A stretch of DNA of 27,566 bases from an uncultured Mordavella sp. (GCA_902406105.1 CABPCP010000035.1:1-27566); one strand, 5' to 3'; positions 7,557 to 16,381 are shown, counted from the stretch's first letter. Made by a program: numbers and translations. Notes: generated by a model from the letters alone, not told the origin.

Positions 7557-8933
7557 ATGGAAAAGAAAAATAATACACTCATGACAGAGGGATCTATTTG
7601 GCGGAAAATGGTGTATTTTGCCATTCCCCTGATTCTTGGGAATCTGTTTCAGCAGCTGTATAATACGGTAGACTCCATTATCGTGGGAAATTTTATCGGA
7701 AGTGAGGCCCTGGCGGCTGTAGGAGCCAGTTCTTCCATCATCAATCTTCTGATCGGATTCTGCATTGGTGCCTCCGCGGGAGCTGGCGTAGTCATTTCTC
7801 AGTTTTTCGGAGCACAGGATAAAGAGGGAGTCCGCAAAGCGGTCCATACCACAGAGGCCATTGCTATGGGGGCGGGAGTGATCCTGACGATAGCGGGGAT
7901 CATCTTGACGCCCTGGATATTGCGGATGATGGGAACGCCTGCGGATGTGTTTGATCAGGCGGCCCAATATCTGCAGGTGTATTTTGGCGGAATCGTTTTT
8001 TCTGTGATTTATAATATGTCCGCCGGAATCTTGAACGCGGTGGGAAATTCCAAACGTTCCCTGGTCTATCTGATGATCGCTGCGGTATCCAATATTTTCC
8101 TGGATCTTTTGTTTGTGGTGGTGTTTCGGATGGGAATTGTGGGAGCGGCTCTGGCGACTGATATCAGCCAGCTTTTATCCTGCATTTTTATCCTGAGATT
8201 CCTGATGAAGACCGACAGGATTTATCAGGTCCGTCTTAGAGACATCCGTCTTTATGATCATTTGTTTTCCAGGATCGTAAAGATCGGCCTTCCTACGGGA
8301 ATCCAGAATATCGTGATCTCCTTTTCCAACGTGATCGTCCAGTCCAGCGTCAACAGCTTTGGGGCCGTGGCCATGGCCGGATTCGCGGCTTATATCAAGA
8401 TCGATGGTTTTAATATCCTTCCGGTCTTAAGTATTGGGATGGCTGCTACTACCTTTGCCGGACAGAACGTAGGCGCAGGGAAATATGACAGGGTCAAGAG
8501 AGGAATGTATGTGTCTGTAGGGATGGGAGTGGCTTATACCATTGTGACGGGGATTTTGCTGCTCTTATTCGCGCCGCAGGTGATCAGGGTCTTCTCCAGC
8601 GAACAGGATGTGGTGGCCTGCGGTGTGTATATTATGAAATTTTTCTGCCCCTTTTACTGGATGCTTGGGATCTTGCAGGTGCTTGCCGGAACGATCCGGG
8701 GAACTGGAAAGACCTTGCAGACCATGCTGGTATTCCTGTTTTCTCTTTGTATCTTCCGGGTGGCATGGATTGGGATATGCTTATCCATTTCCCATGAAAT
8801 GTTCTGGCTGATGGCGGCGTATCCGGCATCCTGGCTGGCGGGAGCGATAATGATCCTTTTGTATGCCTGGAAAGGGAAGTGGATGCCTGCTGATTATTAC
8901 AGGGAACGCATACAGGAAAGGAATCAGGAATAA
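7557..8933 (+). CDS. MATE family efflux transporter
   Basis: The 458-residue protein is an integral membrane antiporter of the multidrug and toxin extrusion family, exporting cationic compounds in exchange for Na+ or H+. It has about twelve hydrophobic segments in two halves. The first half starts with the MATE hallmark KMVYFAIPLILGNLFQQLYNTVDSIIVGNFIGSEALAAVG; the second half has a similar start near IVKIGLPTGIQNIVISFSNVIVQ. GIVGAALATDISQL and MAATTFAGQNVGAG are typical family segments. The start ATG 7557 follows AAGGAAGG by eight bases; an in-frame TTG at 7533 lies before it and is less likely. Substrate unknown. It is a single gene after the tRNA terminator. Confidence 0.93.
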   Translation: MEKKNNTLMTEGSIWRKMVYFAIPLILGNLFQQLYNTVDSIIVGNFIGSEALAAVGASSSIINLLIGFCIGASAGAGVVISQFFGAQDKEGVRKAVHTTEAIAMGAGVILTIAGIILTPWILRMMGTPADVFDQAAQYLQVYFGGIVFSVIYNMSAGILNAVGNSKRSLVYLMIAAVSNIFLDLLFVVVFRMGIVGAALATDISQLLSCIFILRFLMKTDRIYQVRLRDIRLYDHLFSRIVKIGLPTGIQNIVISFSNVIVQSSVNSFGAVAMAGFAAYIKIDGFNILPVLSIGMAATTFAGQNVGAGKYDRVKRGMYVSVGMGVAYTIVTGILLLLFAPQVIRVFSSEQDVVACGVYIMKFFCPFYWMLGILQVLAGTIRGTGKTLQTMLVFLFSLCIFRVAWIGICLSISHEMFWLMAAYPASWLAGAIMILLYAWKGKWMPADYYRERIQERNQE

Positions 8934-8960
8934 GACGGAGTATAACGGAAAGAAGCGGGC

Positions 8961-8989
8961 TTGTTTCCCCTGTGGTTTTATGATAAGAT
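8961..8989 (+). promoter_or_regulatory. Candidate promoter of glnS
   Basis: TTGTTT at 8961-8966 and TAAGAT at 8984-8989 are separated by 17 bases, in the 94-base gap before glnS. Both boxes deviate from consensus. Confidence 0.5.
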
Positions 8990-9027
8990 AAGGGGCAGAA
9001 AATATCGGCCCAGCAAGGAGGAAGAAC

Positions 9028-10695
9028 ATGGGAGAAGAGACAGTTTCCAAGAATTTTATCGAACAGGAAATAGATAAAGACCTGGCAGAAGGAATATACA
9101 CGGAGGTCTGTACCCGGTTTCCGCCGGAACCAAACGGGTATCTTCATATAGGACACGCGAAATCCATTCTTTTGAATTCAGGATTGGCAAAAAAATATAA
9201 CGGAACCTTTCACCTGCGCTTTGATGATACCAATCCTACTAAAGAGGATACAGAATTTGTGGAATCCATCAAAGAAGATGTGAAATGGCTGGGAGCGGAC
9301 TGGAAGGACCATCTTTATTTCGCGTCGGACTATTTTGACGTAATGTACGAGTGCGCCTTGAAGCTGATCCGGAAAGGAAAGGCTTATGTCTGCGATCTTT
9401 CAGCGGAGGAGATCCGGGAATACCGGGGAACGCTGACACAGGCCGGAAAGAACAGCCCCTATCGGGACAGGTCTGTGGAAGAAAACCTGCGGCTTTTTGA
9501 AGAAATGCGGGAAGGAAAGTATAAGGACGGGGAGAAGGTGCTCCGGGCTAAGATCGACATGGCGTCCCCTAATATCAATATGCGGGATCCGGTGATCTAT
9601 CGGGTGGCCCATATCTCCCACCATAATACCGGGGACAAATGGTGCATTTATCCCATGTATGATTTTGCCCATCCGATCGAGGATGCGGTGGAGAAGATCA
9701 CCCATTCCATCTGTACGCTGGAATTTGAAGATCACCGCCCCCTGTATGACTGGGTGGTGCGGGAGTGTGAATTTGATCCGGCTCCACGGCAGATTGAGTT
9801 CGCAAAACTATATCTGACCAATGTGGTCACAGGAAAACGATATATCAAAAAGCTGGTACAAGAAGGAATCGTGGATGGCTGGGATGATCCGCGGCTGGTT
9901 TCCATCGCGGCGCTCAGAAGGAGAGGCTTTACGCCGGAGTCGATACAGATGTTTGTTGATCTGTGCGGAGTGTCCAAAAGCCAGAGTTCTGTGGATTATG
10001 CTATGCTGGAATACTGTATACGGGAAGACCTGAAGCTGAAGCGTCCGAGGATGATGGCGGTGTTGGATCCGATCAAGCTGATCATCGACAACTATCCGGA
10101 AGGAGAGACGGAATATCTGGACGCGGATAATAACCTGGAAAACCCAGAGCTTGGAAAGCGGAAAGTTCCCTTCTGCCGGGAACTGTATATTGAGAGGGAA
10201 GACTTTATGATCGAGCCTCCCAAGAAATATTTCCGGCTGTTTCCGGGCAATGAAGTGCGGCTGATGAACGCCTATTTTGTCAAATGCGAAAGCTATGAGA
10301 CAGACCAGGACGGCAATGTAACCGCCGTTCATGTGACCTATGATCCGGAGACAAAAGCAGGGACAGGATTTACCGGGAGAAAGGTAAAAGGAACGATCCA
10401 CTGGGTAGCGGCTCCCTATGCTAAGCAGGCGGAGGTCAGACTGTATGAAAATCTGGTGGATGAAGAGAAAGGCGTCTATAATAAGGAAGACGGTTCCTTG
10501 AATTTAAATCCCAATTCCTTGACTGTCTTGCAGGAATGTATGGTAGAAGACAGTTTTGGAGAGTCTAAACCAGGAGACAGCTTCCAGTTTGTGCGCAATG
10601 GCTATTTTTGTCTGGATCTTAGAGATTCTGATCCGGAACATCTGGTCTTTAACCGGATCGTGTCACTGAAAAGTTCATTTAAGTTACCAAAATAA
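9028..10695 (+). CDS. glnS: Glutamine--tRNA ligase with divergent KMSKS loop
   Basis: GlnRS directly charges tRNA-Gln, in contrast to the amidotransferase route most Firmicutes use. The HIGH motif is in [32 protein letters not shown] and [22 protein letters not shown] are GlnRS signatures, and the two beta-barrel anticodon domains follow (about residues 340-550), including [22 protein letters not shown]. The length of 555 residues is normal. The KMSKS loop, VMSKRKL in E. coli, reads VTGKRYI here; the Lys-Arg is kept but Met-Ser and the second Lys are replaced. The start ATG 9028 follows AAGGAGG. The gene ends five bases before a large palindrome. Confidence 0.96.
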   Translation: MGEETVSKNFIEQEIDKDLAEGIYTEVCTRFPPEPNGYLHIGHAKSILLNSGLAKKYNGTFHLRFDDTNPTKEDTEFVESIKEDVKWLGADWKDHLYFASDYFDVMYECALKLIRKGKAYVCDLSAEEIREYRGTLTQAGKNSPYRDRSVEENLRLFEEMREGKYKDGEKVLRAKIDMASPNINMRDPVIYRVAHISHHNTGDKWCIYPMYDFAHPIEDAVEKITHSICTLEFEDHRPLYDWVVRECEFDPAPRQIEFAKLYLTNVVTGKRYIKKLVQEGIVDGWDDPRLVSIAALRRRGFTPESIQMFVDLCGVSKSQSSVDYAMLEYCIREDLKLKRPRMMAVLDPIKLIIDNYPEGETEYLDADNNLENPELGKRKVPFCRELYIEREDFMIEPPKKYFRLFPGNEVRLMNAYFVKCESYETDQDGNVTAVHVTYDPETKAGTGFTGRKVKGTIHWVAAPYAKQAEVRLYENLVDEEKGVYNKEDGSLNLNPNSLTVLQECMVEDSFGESKPGDSFQFVRNGYFCLDLRDSDPEHLVFNRIVSLKSSFKLPK

Positions 10696-10699
10696 ATGA

Positions 10700-10739
10700 A
10701 TTGGGGCCGGGGGATTTTTAAAAATCCCCCGGCCCCAAT
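10700..10739. repeat. Perfect 40-bp palindrome between glnS and the MocR-type regulator
   Basis: The left half ATTGGGGCCGGGGGATTTTT is exactly mirrored by the right half, with no mismatch. It starts four bases after the glnS stop and ends one base before the GGAG of the next gene. As RNA it would form a very stable GC-rich hairpin with an AU-rich tip. No U-tract follows on the plus strand. It could end glnS transcripts, block the regulator's ribosome binding site in read-through RNA, or act as a DNA operator. Confidence 0.93.
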
Positions 10740-10751
10740 GGAGTATGCGCC

Positions 10752-12152
10752 ATGAATGAATTGACGATCAATCTAAACCCTCATTCGAAAACTCCTCTTT
10801 ACGAGCAGATCTACAATTATATCAAAGAGAATATTCAGGAAGGCAGGATCGCCTGCGGCGAGAAACTGCCGTCTACCAGGGCCTTGTCCCGTTATTTGGA
10901 CGTAAGCCGCAGCACTGTGGAACTGGCCTATGAGCAGCTCCTCTCGGAAGGCTATATTGAATCCCAGCCTTGCAGGGGATTCTTCGCGTCCAGGCTGGAA
11001 GGGCTGTACCGGCTGACTCAGGCAAAGGAGCAGCCAGAAGAGGCCAAAGAGGAAAGCAAAGCTTATCGGTATGATTTTACACCCCATGGAGTAGATTTAA
11101 AGAGCTTTCCCTACCATGTGTGGCGGAAACTGTCCAGAGAGATTTTAATAGACGACAGGACTGAACTTTTCCGGTCGGGAGACTCTCAGGGAGAGTATGG
11201 ATTCCGCCGGGCAGTAGCCCGGTATCTCTATCAGGCCAGGGGGGTCAACTGTACTCCAGAACAGGTGGTGATCGGAGCGGGAAGCGATTATATCTTAATG
11301 CTTCTGTCTATCATTCTGGGAACAGATCATACGGCGGCCTTTGAGGATCCCACGTATATGCAGGCATTCCGTCTGGCGAAAGACTTGGGATTCTTTACGG
11401 TTCCTGTTCCGGTGGACAAAGATGGAATGAGGGTAGCGGCTCTGGCGGAAACCGCGGCGGATATTGCCTATGTAACGCCTTCCCATCAGTATCCGACCGG
11501 TATCGTCATGCCTGTGCGGCGCAGGATGGAACTGCTGAAATGGGCGGGTGAAAGACCGGGGCGCTATATTATAGAAGACGACTATGACAGTGAGTTCCGT
11601 TACAAAGGGAAACCGATTCCGGCTCTTCAAGGATATGACAGCAGGGATAAAGTCATTTATCTGGGAACTTTCTCCAAATCCATCGCTCCGGCGATCCGGC
11701 TAAGCTATATGGTACTGCCGGATCCCCTTTTAGAAAAGTACCAGAAAAAACATCGGTTTATCAACTCTACAGTATCTAAAGTAGATCAGCTGATCGTACA
11801 GAAATTTATTGAAGAAGGTTATTATGAGAGGCACTTGAACAAGACGAGAGCCTTGTATAAAGGGCGCCATGACGCGCTGATCGAGGAGCTGCGCCCCCTT
11901 CTTGATATCTGCCGGATCTCAGGCGAACACGCGGGAGTCCATCTTCTTTTGACTTTTCAGAAGAAGATCACTGAGCGGGAGCTGATCCGGGCGGCTGCCG
12001 ATGAGGATATCCGGGTATATGGACTTTCTGATTATCGGATCCAAAGATCAGAAAAGGATTGGCCCACCATTCTGCTTGGTTACGCGAATCTTACGGAAGA
12101 ACAGATTCGGGAGGCGACAGGGACACTGGTTACACTATGGAAGAACATATAA
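10752..12152 (+). CDS. MocR/PdxR-family transcriptional regulator (GntR HTH + aminotransferase-like domain)
   Basis: The N-terminal ~75 residues are a GntR winged helix (PLYEQIYNYIKENIQEGRI, KLPSTRALSRYLDVSRSTVELAYEQLLSEGYI). After a short linker, residues 110-466 form a class I aminotransferase fold with the PLP-lysine Lys309 in TFSKSIAPAIR, the Asp/Tyr pocket VTPSHQYPTG and IIEDDYDSEFRY. The length, 466, is usual. Such proteins sense PLP or an amino acid-PLP adduct; PdxR controls vitamin B6 synthesis and GabR GABA use. No pdxST or gab gene is in the window, so the target is unknown. The start ATG 10752 has GGAG eight bases upstream, directly after the palindrome. Confidence 0.9.
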   Translation: MNELTINLNPHSKTPLYEQIYNYIKENIQEGRIACGEKLPSTRALSRYLDVSRSTVELAYEQLLSEGYIESQPCRGFFASRLEGLYRLTQAKEQPEEAKEESKAYRYDFTPHGVDLKSFPYHVWRKLSREILIDDRTELFRSGDSQGEYGFRRAVARYLYQARGVNCTPEQVVIGAGSDYILMLLSIILGTDHTAAFEDPTYMQAFRLAKDLGFFTVPVPVDKDGMRVAALAETAADIAYVTPSHQYPTGIVMPVRRRMELLKWAGERPGRYIIEDDYDSEFRYKGKPIPALQGYDSRDKVIYLGTFSKSIAPAIRLSYMVLPDPLLEKYQKKHRFINSTVSKVDQLIVQKFIEEGYYERHLNKTRALYKGRHDALIEELRPLLDICRISGEHAGVHLLLTFQKKITERELIRAAADEDIRVYGLSDYRIQRSEKDWPTILLGYANLTEEQIREATGTLVTLWKNI

Positions 12153-12155
12153 AAA

Positions 12156-12187
12156 GCGGCAGTCATAGAATGACCGCCGCCTTTTTT
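12156..12187. terminator. Bidirectional terminator between the MocR-type gene and the minus-strand gene
   Basis: GCGGC-A-GTCAT (12156-12166) pairs with ATGAC-C-GCCGC (12170-12180) with one A-C mismatch and a 3-base loop. T6 follows on the plus strand and A5 precedes it, which is a T-run for the minus strand. It lies between the two convergent stop codons. Confidence 0.85.
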
Positions 12188-12194
12188 GGCCTAT

Positions 12195-12515
12195 TTATTT
12201 GGTTTCGTCTTCTTTTGTTTCTTTTCCGTCAGCCTCTTTCTGGTCTGGGGCTTTGGTTTCTGTCTGCTCGTTTGTCTCAGTGGAGTCAGCGGAGCCGGCT
12301 CCATCTTCAGTCTGCGCGCTCCCTGTGTTCAGCGGTACGTACTCTCGGTCGGCGGCAGACTTTAAGTCATTGTCCAGATCAAAATCCTCATCCTCAAAGG
12401 CGTCCTCCAAGTCTTCTGTGTCCGCGGCATCCCGCTTTTTCAAATAATAGAGAATCCCTGCGGCAGTTCCTGCTACAGCAGCCAGCCCAAGCAGTTTTTT
12501 CAGCCAATTTGCCAT
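12195..12515 (-). CDS. Small single-pass membrane protein with acidic tail, function unknown
   Basis: I do not recognise a named family. The frame is open further upstream, but the ATG at 12515 (MANWLKKLLGL) is preceded on the minus strand by AAAGGAGA and gives a sensible membrane protein of 106 residues. A basic WLKK start leads into a hydrophobic segment of about residues 8-25, then a basic LKKR stop-transfer signal. The remaining ~75 residues are Asp/Glu/Thr-rich, low in complexity and probably disordered. Such anchored acidic proteins resemble YtxH-like envelope proteins in layout only. It is convergent with the MocR-type gene and shares its terminator. Confidence 0.72.
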   Translation of the reverse strand: MANWLKKLLGLAAVAGTAAGILYYLKKRDAADTEDLEDAFEDEDFDLDNDLKSAADREYVPLNTGSAQTEDGAGSADSTETNEQTETKAPDQKEADGKETKEDETK

Positions 12516-12632
12516 ACCCTTATATCTCCTTTCGTAAGGGACGTTCCCCCTAATAGGTGTATTGTAATACTTTTTGAGGAAAAAGAAAAGGGGAAGGCAA
12601 AAGATTGAGAAAAAACCTTTGACAGCTCCTGG

Positions 12633-12661
12633 TTGAGCGGCCGGCAAAAGTATGGTACACT
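12633..12661 (+). promoter_or_regulatory. Candidate promoter of cardiolipin synthase gene
   Basis: TTGAGC at 12633-12638 and TACACT at 12656-12661 are separated by 17 bases, about 38 bases before the start codon. A perfect TTGACA at 12619-12624 lies just upstream but has no -10 box at proper distance. Confidence 0.55.
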
Positions 12662-12698
12662 GTATCCGTGGCTTTTTATTTACTGGAAGGAGAGAGTT

Positions 12699-14258
12699 AT
12701 GAGCAGCAATGAAGCACCTGGAACAGCGAAAAGAGGACTGTTCCGAATTGTTTTCAGCAGGACGGGGATCATTCTTTTGATGCTCCTTTTACAGGTCTGG
12801 TTCTTAGTAGAGACAAGTTTCTATCTGGAAGAGTACATTGCTTACGTATACGGAGCATTGACGATTCTTGGCGTTGTTGTTTTGATCTATATCATCAACT
12901 CGGAAGGCAATCCGGCATTTAAGATGACCTGGATGCTGTTTGTCATGGCGATCCCTGGGTTTGGAACGCTTTTTTATATTTTTACAAAAGTACAGCCGGG
13001 GACTCATTTCATGCGGGAGAGACAGGCCGTTCTCAAAGTGGAGACAGACCCTTACATGCAGCAGGAGCGGGAAGTGGTGGAGGCTGTCTGGGCCAGCAGA
13101 TCCGCCAACGCCCAGCTGTCTTATTATCTGTCCGGCCTTGGATTCCCGACTTACCGGAATACGGAAGTGACTTATTTCCCATTAGGCGAATACAAATTCC
13201 GGTCAATGGTGGAGGAGCTGGAGAAAGCCCGTAAGTTTATTTTTATGGAATACTTTATCGTAGAAGAAGGATATATGTGGGACACGATCCTGAAGATCCT
13301 GCGTAAAAAAGTGAAAGAAGGAGTAGAGGTGCGCTTCATGTATGATGGAATGTGCGCGATTTCTATGCTTCCTTATAATTATCCGGAACAGCTGCGGAAA
13401 TTCGGGATCCAGTGCAAGATGTCCAATGCGGTCAAACCCTTTTTGTCTACCATTCAGAATAACCGAGATCATAGGAAGATCTGCGTGATCGATGGAAAAG
13501 TTGGCTACACCGGAGGAATCAATCTGGGAGATGAGTATATCAACCGGAAAGTTCGATTCGGTCATTGGAAAGATACGGCGGTCATGCTGAAGGGAGACGC
13601 CGTGCAGAGCCTGACGATGATCTTCCTGCAGATGTGGAATGTAGAAGAACGGAAACCGGAAAATTATGAGCGTTATCTGACGAAGAAGCGGAGCGGGCTG
13701 AGAAGAGAACTTGGATATGTGATCCCGTACGCGGACAGTCCCTTTGATAATGAGAATGTAGGCGAGGAAGTTTATTTCCATATTTTGAACCACGCAAAAA
13801 AATATGTGCACATCATGACTCCCTATCTGATCCTGGACAACGAGATGCTCACCACACTGACCAGAGCGGCCAAAAGCGGAATCGAAGTAATCATTATCAT
13901 GCCTCATATCCCGGATAAATGGTATGCTTTTGTAGTGGCAAAAACCTATTACAAAGAGCTGATCGAGGGGGGAGTGCAGATTTATGAATATACCCCAGGA
14001 TTTGTCCATGCCAAAGTTTTTGTGTCGGATAACGATACGGCCGCGGTGGGGACCATCAATCTGGATTACCGCAGTTTGTATCTGCATTTTGAATGCGGCA
14101 CATTTATCTACAATAACTCAGAGATCGACAGGATCGAGCGGGATTTTCAGAAGACACTCACCAGATGTCATAAGATCAGCCTGCTGGAAGTGAAAAACAG
14201 GACCATCCTGACGAAGATCTCCGGTCAAGTGCTGCGGCTTTTGGCTCCGCTGATGTAA
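12699..14258 (+). CDS. cls: Cardiolipin synthase
   Basis: Cls joins two phosphatidylglycerol molecules to cardiolipin and glycerol at the membrane. The N-terminus has two hydrophobic segments (about residues 19-40 and 45-63) and a conserved cardiolipin synthase N-domain (WMLFVMAIPGFGTLFYIF). Two phospholipase D HxKx4D motifs are present: His258/Lys260/Asp265 in HRKICVIDG with GGINLGDEY after it, and His437/Lys439/Asp444 in HAKVFVSDN with GTINLDYRS after it. The length of 519 residues is slightly above the usual 480-510. I chose ATG 12699, which has GGAAGGAGAG just upstream, rather than an open upstream extension at 12633. Confidence 0.94.
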   Translation: MSSNEAPGTAKRGLFRIVFSRTGIILLMLLLQVWFLVETSFYLEEYIAYVYGALTILGVVVLIYIINSEGNPAFKMTWMLFVMAIPGFGTLFYIFTKVQPGTHFMRERQAVLKVETDPYMQQEREVVEAVWASRSANAQLSYYLSGLGFPTYRNTEVTYFPLGEYKFRSMVEELEKARKFIFMEYFIVEEGYMWDTILKILRKKVKEGVEVRFMYDGMCAISMLPYNYPEQLRKFGIQCKMSNAVKPFLSTIQNNRDHRKICVIDGKVGYTGGINLGDEYINRKVRFGHWKDTAVMLKGDAVQSLTMIFLQMWNVEERKPENYERYLTKKRSGLRRELGYVIPYADSPFDNENVGEEVYFHILNHAKKYVHIMTPYLILDNEMLTTLTRAAKSGIEVIIIMPHIPDKWYAFVVAKTYYKELIEGGVQIYEYTPGFVHAKVFVSDNDTAAVGTINLDYRSLYLHFECGTFIYNNSEIDRIERDFQKTLTRCHKISLLEVKNRTILTKISGQVLRLLAPLM

Positions 14259-14302
14259 ATGAGGCTGGTCTGCGGAACAAAACAAGATGCAATAAATTTT
14301 GT

Positions 14303-14331
14303 TTTACAGGCAGGAAAAAATATAGTATAAT
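14303..14331 (+). promoter_or_regulatory. Promoter of purA
   Basis: TTTACA at 14303-14308 and a perfect TATAAT at 14326-14331 are separated by 17 bases. The leader of about 45 bases shows no recognisable purine riboswitch. Confidence 0.82.
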
Positions 14332-14383
14332 GCTTAAGGTGATTGTTTCAAGGCGAAAGCCAATGACTTTAGGAGGAATGAAT

Positions 14384-15661
14384 ATGGTAAAAGCAGTAGT
14401 GGGAGCCAACTGGGGAGATGAAGGCAAGGGAAAGATTACCGACATGCTTGCCAGGGAAGCCGATATTGTAGTGCGTTTCCAAGGAGGCGCCAATGCCGGG
14501 CATACGATCGTCAATAATTATGGAAAGTTTGCGCTCCATACATTGCCGTCAGGGGTCTTTTATGGTCACACCACCAGCGTGATCGGAAATGGTGTGGCTT
14601 TGGACATTCCAGTATTGTTTAAAGAAGTCCAGTCTATCGTGGATCAGGGAGTGCCCAAACCAAAACTTCTGGTTTCCGACCGGGCCCAGATCGTGATGTC
14701 TTATCACAAAAACTTTGACGCTTACGAGGAAGAACGGCTGGCCGGAAAATCCTTTGGTTCCACCAAGTCAGGGATTGCGCCGTTTTATTCGGATAAATTT
14801 GCTAAGATAGGCTTCCAGGTCAGCGAGCTGTTTGACGATGCTCTCTTGAGAGAGAAGGTAGAGCGGGTCGCGCAGCAGAAGAATGTACTGCTGGAGCATC
14901 TTTATCACAAACCGCTGATCGATCCGGAAGATCTGTATCAGGAACTGAAAAGCTATAAGGAAATGGTTGAACCTTATGTGTGCGATACCGCCCTTTTCAT
15001 CCACAACGCGCTCCAGGAAGGAAAGAGTGTGCTGTTGGAAGGACAGTTGGGTTCTTTGAAAGATCCGGACCACGGGATTTATCCCATGGTAACCTCATCT
15101 TCGACACTTGCCGGTTACGGCGCGGTAGGAGCCGGTGTCCCGCCTCAGGAGATCCAGCAGATCATTACTGTCTGCAAAGCATATTCCAGCGCGGTAGGAG
15201 CCGGGGCCTTTGTCAGCGAGATCTTTGGCGATGAGGCGGATGAGCTGAGACGCCGGGGCGGTGACGGCGGCGAATTTGGCGCTACCACTGGCCGTCCAAG
15301 GAGAATGGGGTGGTTTGACTGTGTCGCCTCCCGGTATGGCTGCCGGATGCAGGGGACCACAGACGTGGCCTTTACCGTTCTGGATGTATTGGGATACCTG
15401 GAAGAGATTCCGGTGTGCGTTGCTTATGAGATTGACGGGAAAGAAACGGATCAGTTCCCGCCTACCCATCTTCTTGAGAAGGCGAAACCTGTGCTGAAAA
15501 AGCTGCCGGGGTGGAATTGTGATATCCGTGGAATCAAGCGTTACGAAGATCTGCCGGAGAACTGCCGCAGGTATGTAGAGTTTGTAGAAGAACAGATTGG
15601 TTATCCGATCACCATGATCTCCAATGGACCGGGAAGAGATGATATCATATATCGGAAATAA
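14384..15661 (+). CDS. purA: Adenylosuccinate synthetase
   Basis: PurA couples IMP and aspartate with GTP hydrolysis to give adenylosuccinate, the first committed step to AMP. The N-terminal P-loop-like VVGANWGDEGKGKITD holds the catalytic Asp, and NAGHTIVNNYGKF the GHT motif. GSTKSGIAPFYSDK, EGQLGSLKDPDHGIYPMVTSSS and the GEFGATTGRPRRMGW region are family signatures. The length of 425 residues is normal. I chose ATG 14384, seven bases after AGGAGG; an in-frame ATG at 14378 sits one base from that site. Monocistronic, with promoter and terminator in view. The GQLGSLKD segment differs slightly from the usual GAQGTLLD motif in the IMP site. Confidence 0.97.
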   Translation: MVKAVVGANWGDEGKGKITDMLAREADIVVRFQGGANAGHTIVNNYGKFALHTLPSGVFYGHTTSVIGNGVALDIPVLFKEVQSIVDQGVPKPKLLVSDRAQIVMSYHKNFDAYEEERLAGKSFGSTKSGIAPFYSDKFAKIGFQVSELFDDALLREKVERVAQQKNVLLEHLYHKPLIDPEDLYQELKSYKEMVEPYVCDTALFIHNALQEGKSVLLEGQLGSLKDPDHGIYPMVTSSSTLAGYGAVGAGVPPQEIQQIITVCKAYSSAVGAGAFVSEIFGDEADELRRRGGDGGEFGATTGRPRRMGWFDCVASRYGCRMQGTTDVAFTVLDVLGYLEEIPVCVAYEIDGKETDQFPPTHLLEKAKPVLKKLPGWNCDIRGIKRYEDLPENCRRYVEFVEEQIGYPITMISNGPGRDDIIYRK

Positions 15662-15667
15662 GAGTTT

Positions 15668-15733
15668 AAAATTCCCACAGGAAAGAGTCGGGGCATAGCG
15701 CCTTTTCGATCTCCTTTCTGTGGGGATTTTTTT
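15668..15733 (+). terminator. Terminator after purA
   Basis: AAATTCCCACAG-g-AAAG (15668-15685) pairs with CTTTCTGTGGGGATTT (15714-15729) with one bulge and one G-U pair, followed by T7 overlapping the stem end. The 28-base loop has a small inner GGC/GCC hairpin. Confidence 0.85.
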
Positions 15734-15948
15734 GTTTCTTAACCTGTCTTAAGAATTCTCTTATTCTATTTTTATATTTCAGCCACAGGCTGTACACATT
15801 TTTTCGGTAGAATGTAGATGTACAAAGGGAATGGTACAAAAAGAAGGCATATCTTACAATGTGTATCAATATAATAGTAAAGCGGGGAATAAGGGGTTTG
15901 CAAAAGCAAAAGAATATCCGCTTGAAAAACAGAAATGGAGGTATTACT
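15734..15948. other. Gene-free stretch between purA terminator and a small ORF
   Basis: Together with the terminator this gap is nearly 290 bases. It is AT-rich and has no convincing ORF. A TATAAT at 15870-15875 lacks a matching -35 box. GTACA occurs three times (in the tracts near 15792, 15820 and 15834). I see no riboswitch or tRNA. Confidence 0.5.
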
Positions 15949-16104
15949 ATGCAGCAGAGAAATGAGGATGGCTATCTGGAAGTGCTTTCGATGGAAGAAT
16001 ACCTTACAAAAAGAAAAAAAATCAGAGAACAAGAGAAAAGAAAAGGGCAGGAGCGGCTAAAGAGAGACATGAAAGGGCTGTATCTTGCCGGAATGTATGG
16101 ATAA
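15949..16104 (+). CDS. Small charged protein of 51 residues, function unknown
   Basis: An ATG preceded seven bases earlier by TGGAGG opens a 51-residue frame. The protein is strongly charged, with a Lys/Arg/Glu-rich helix over about residues 18-42 (KRKKIREQEKRKGQERLKR) and a short hydrophobic end (GLYLAGMYG). It has no signal peptide or Cys motif. The ribosome binding site and the amphipathic composition support a real gene, but I recognise no family. It is convergent with the minus-strand gene ending at 16149. Confidence 0.55.
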   Translation: MQQRNEDGYLEVLSMEEYLTKRKKIREQEKRKGQERLKRDMKGLYLAGMYG

Positions 16105-16137
16105 AAATCAAGCGGGGAAAAGCCGCCCAAATTATGC

Positions 16138-16163
16138 GGGGATCGGACTTATGTCTGATCCTC
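16138..16163. terminator. Possible hairpin at convergent gene ends
   Basis: An 11-bp stem with G-U pairs (16138-16148 with 16153-16163) and a TTAT loop covers the stop of the minus-strand gene. No strong T-tract follows on either strand, so its role as a terminator is doubtful. Confidence 0.35.
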
Positions 16164-16370
16164 GTTGTCGTCTTTTGGGCCTTTGAGAAGCCGGTATACC
16201 AGGATATAGGCATATAAAAGCACAGGGAACAGGATCGTGCAGGCGATGGAAGCCATCAGGAGATCTGCCGAGGCCGGATGATCTATCAGCGCAAAGACGA
16301 GAGTGGCCCCATACATAGCAAAAAGCAGGACAGCCCCCAGTCCCGCCAGGATACGTTTTGTCTTTTTCAT
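16149..16370 (-). CDS. Two-helix membrane protein of 73 residues, function unknown
   Basis: The start codon is preceded on the minus strand by AAAGGAGG. Two hydrophobic segments, about residues 8-29 and 38-60, are joined by a short DHPASAD loop; a basic MKKTKR start and a polar, charged KDDNEDQT end suggest both termini are cytosolic. I know no function for it. A well-formed promoter (TTGCAA-17-TATAAT on the minus strand, 16408-16436) stands upstream and overlaps a plus-strand promoter. Confidence 0.72.
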   Translation of the reverse strand: MKKTKRILAGLGAVLLFAMYGATLVFALIDHPASADLLMASIACTILFPVLLYAYILVYRLLKGPKDDNEDQT

Positions 16371-16381
16371 GAGAATCCTCC

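Noticed and set aside
9808..10401. 197-residue minus-strand open frame
   Set aside because: It is fully antisense to glnS, with no ribosome site.
12059..12553. 164-residue plus-strand open frame
   Set aside because: It spans the end of the MocR-type gene, a terminator and the antisense of the small membrane protein gene.
12619..12624. Perfect TTGACA as the cardiolipin synthase -35 box
   Set aside because: No -10 box lies 15-19 bases downstream; the pair TTGAGC/TACACT fits better.
13203..14087. 294-residue minus-strand open frame
   Set aside because: It is antisense to the HKD domains of cardiolipin synthase, has no ribosome site and no recognisable domain.
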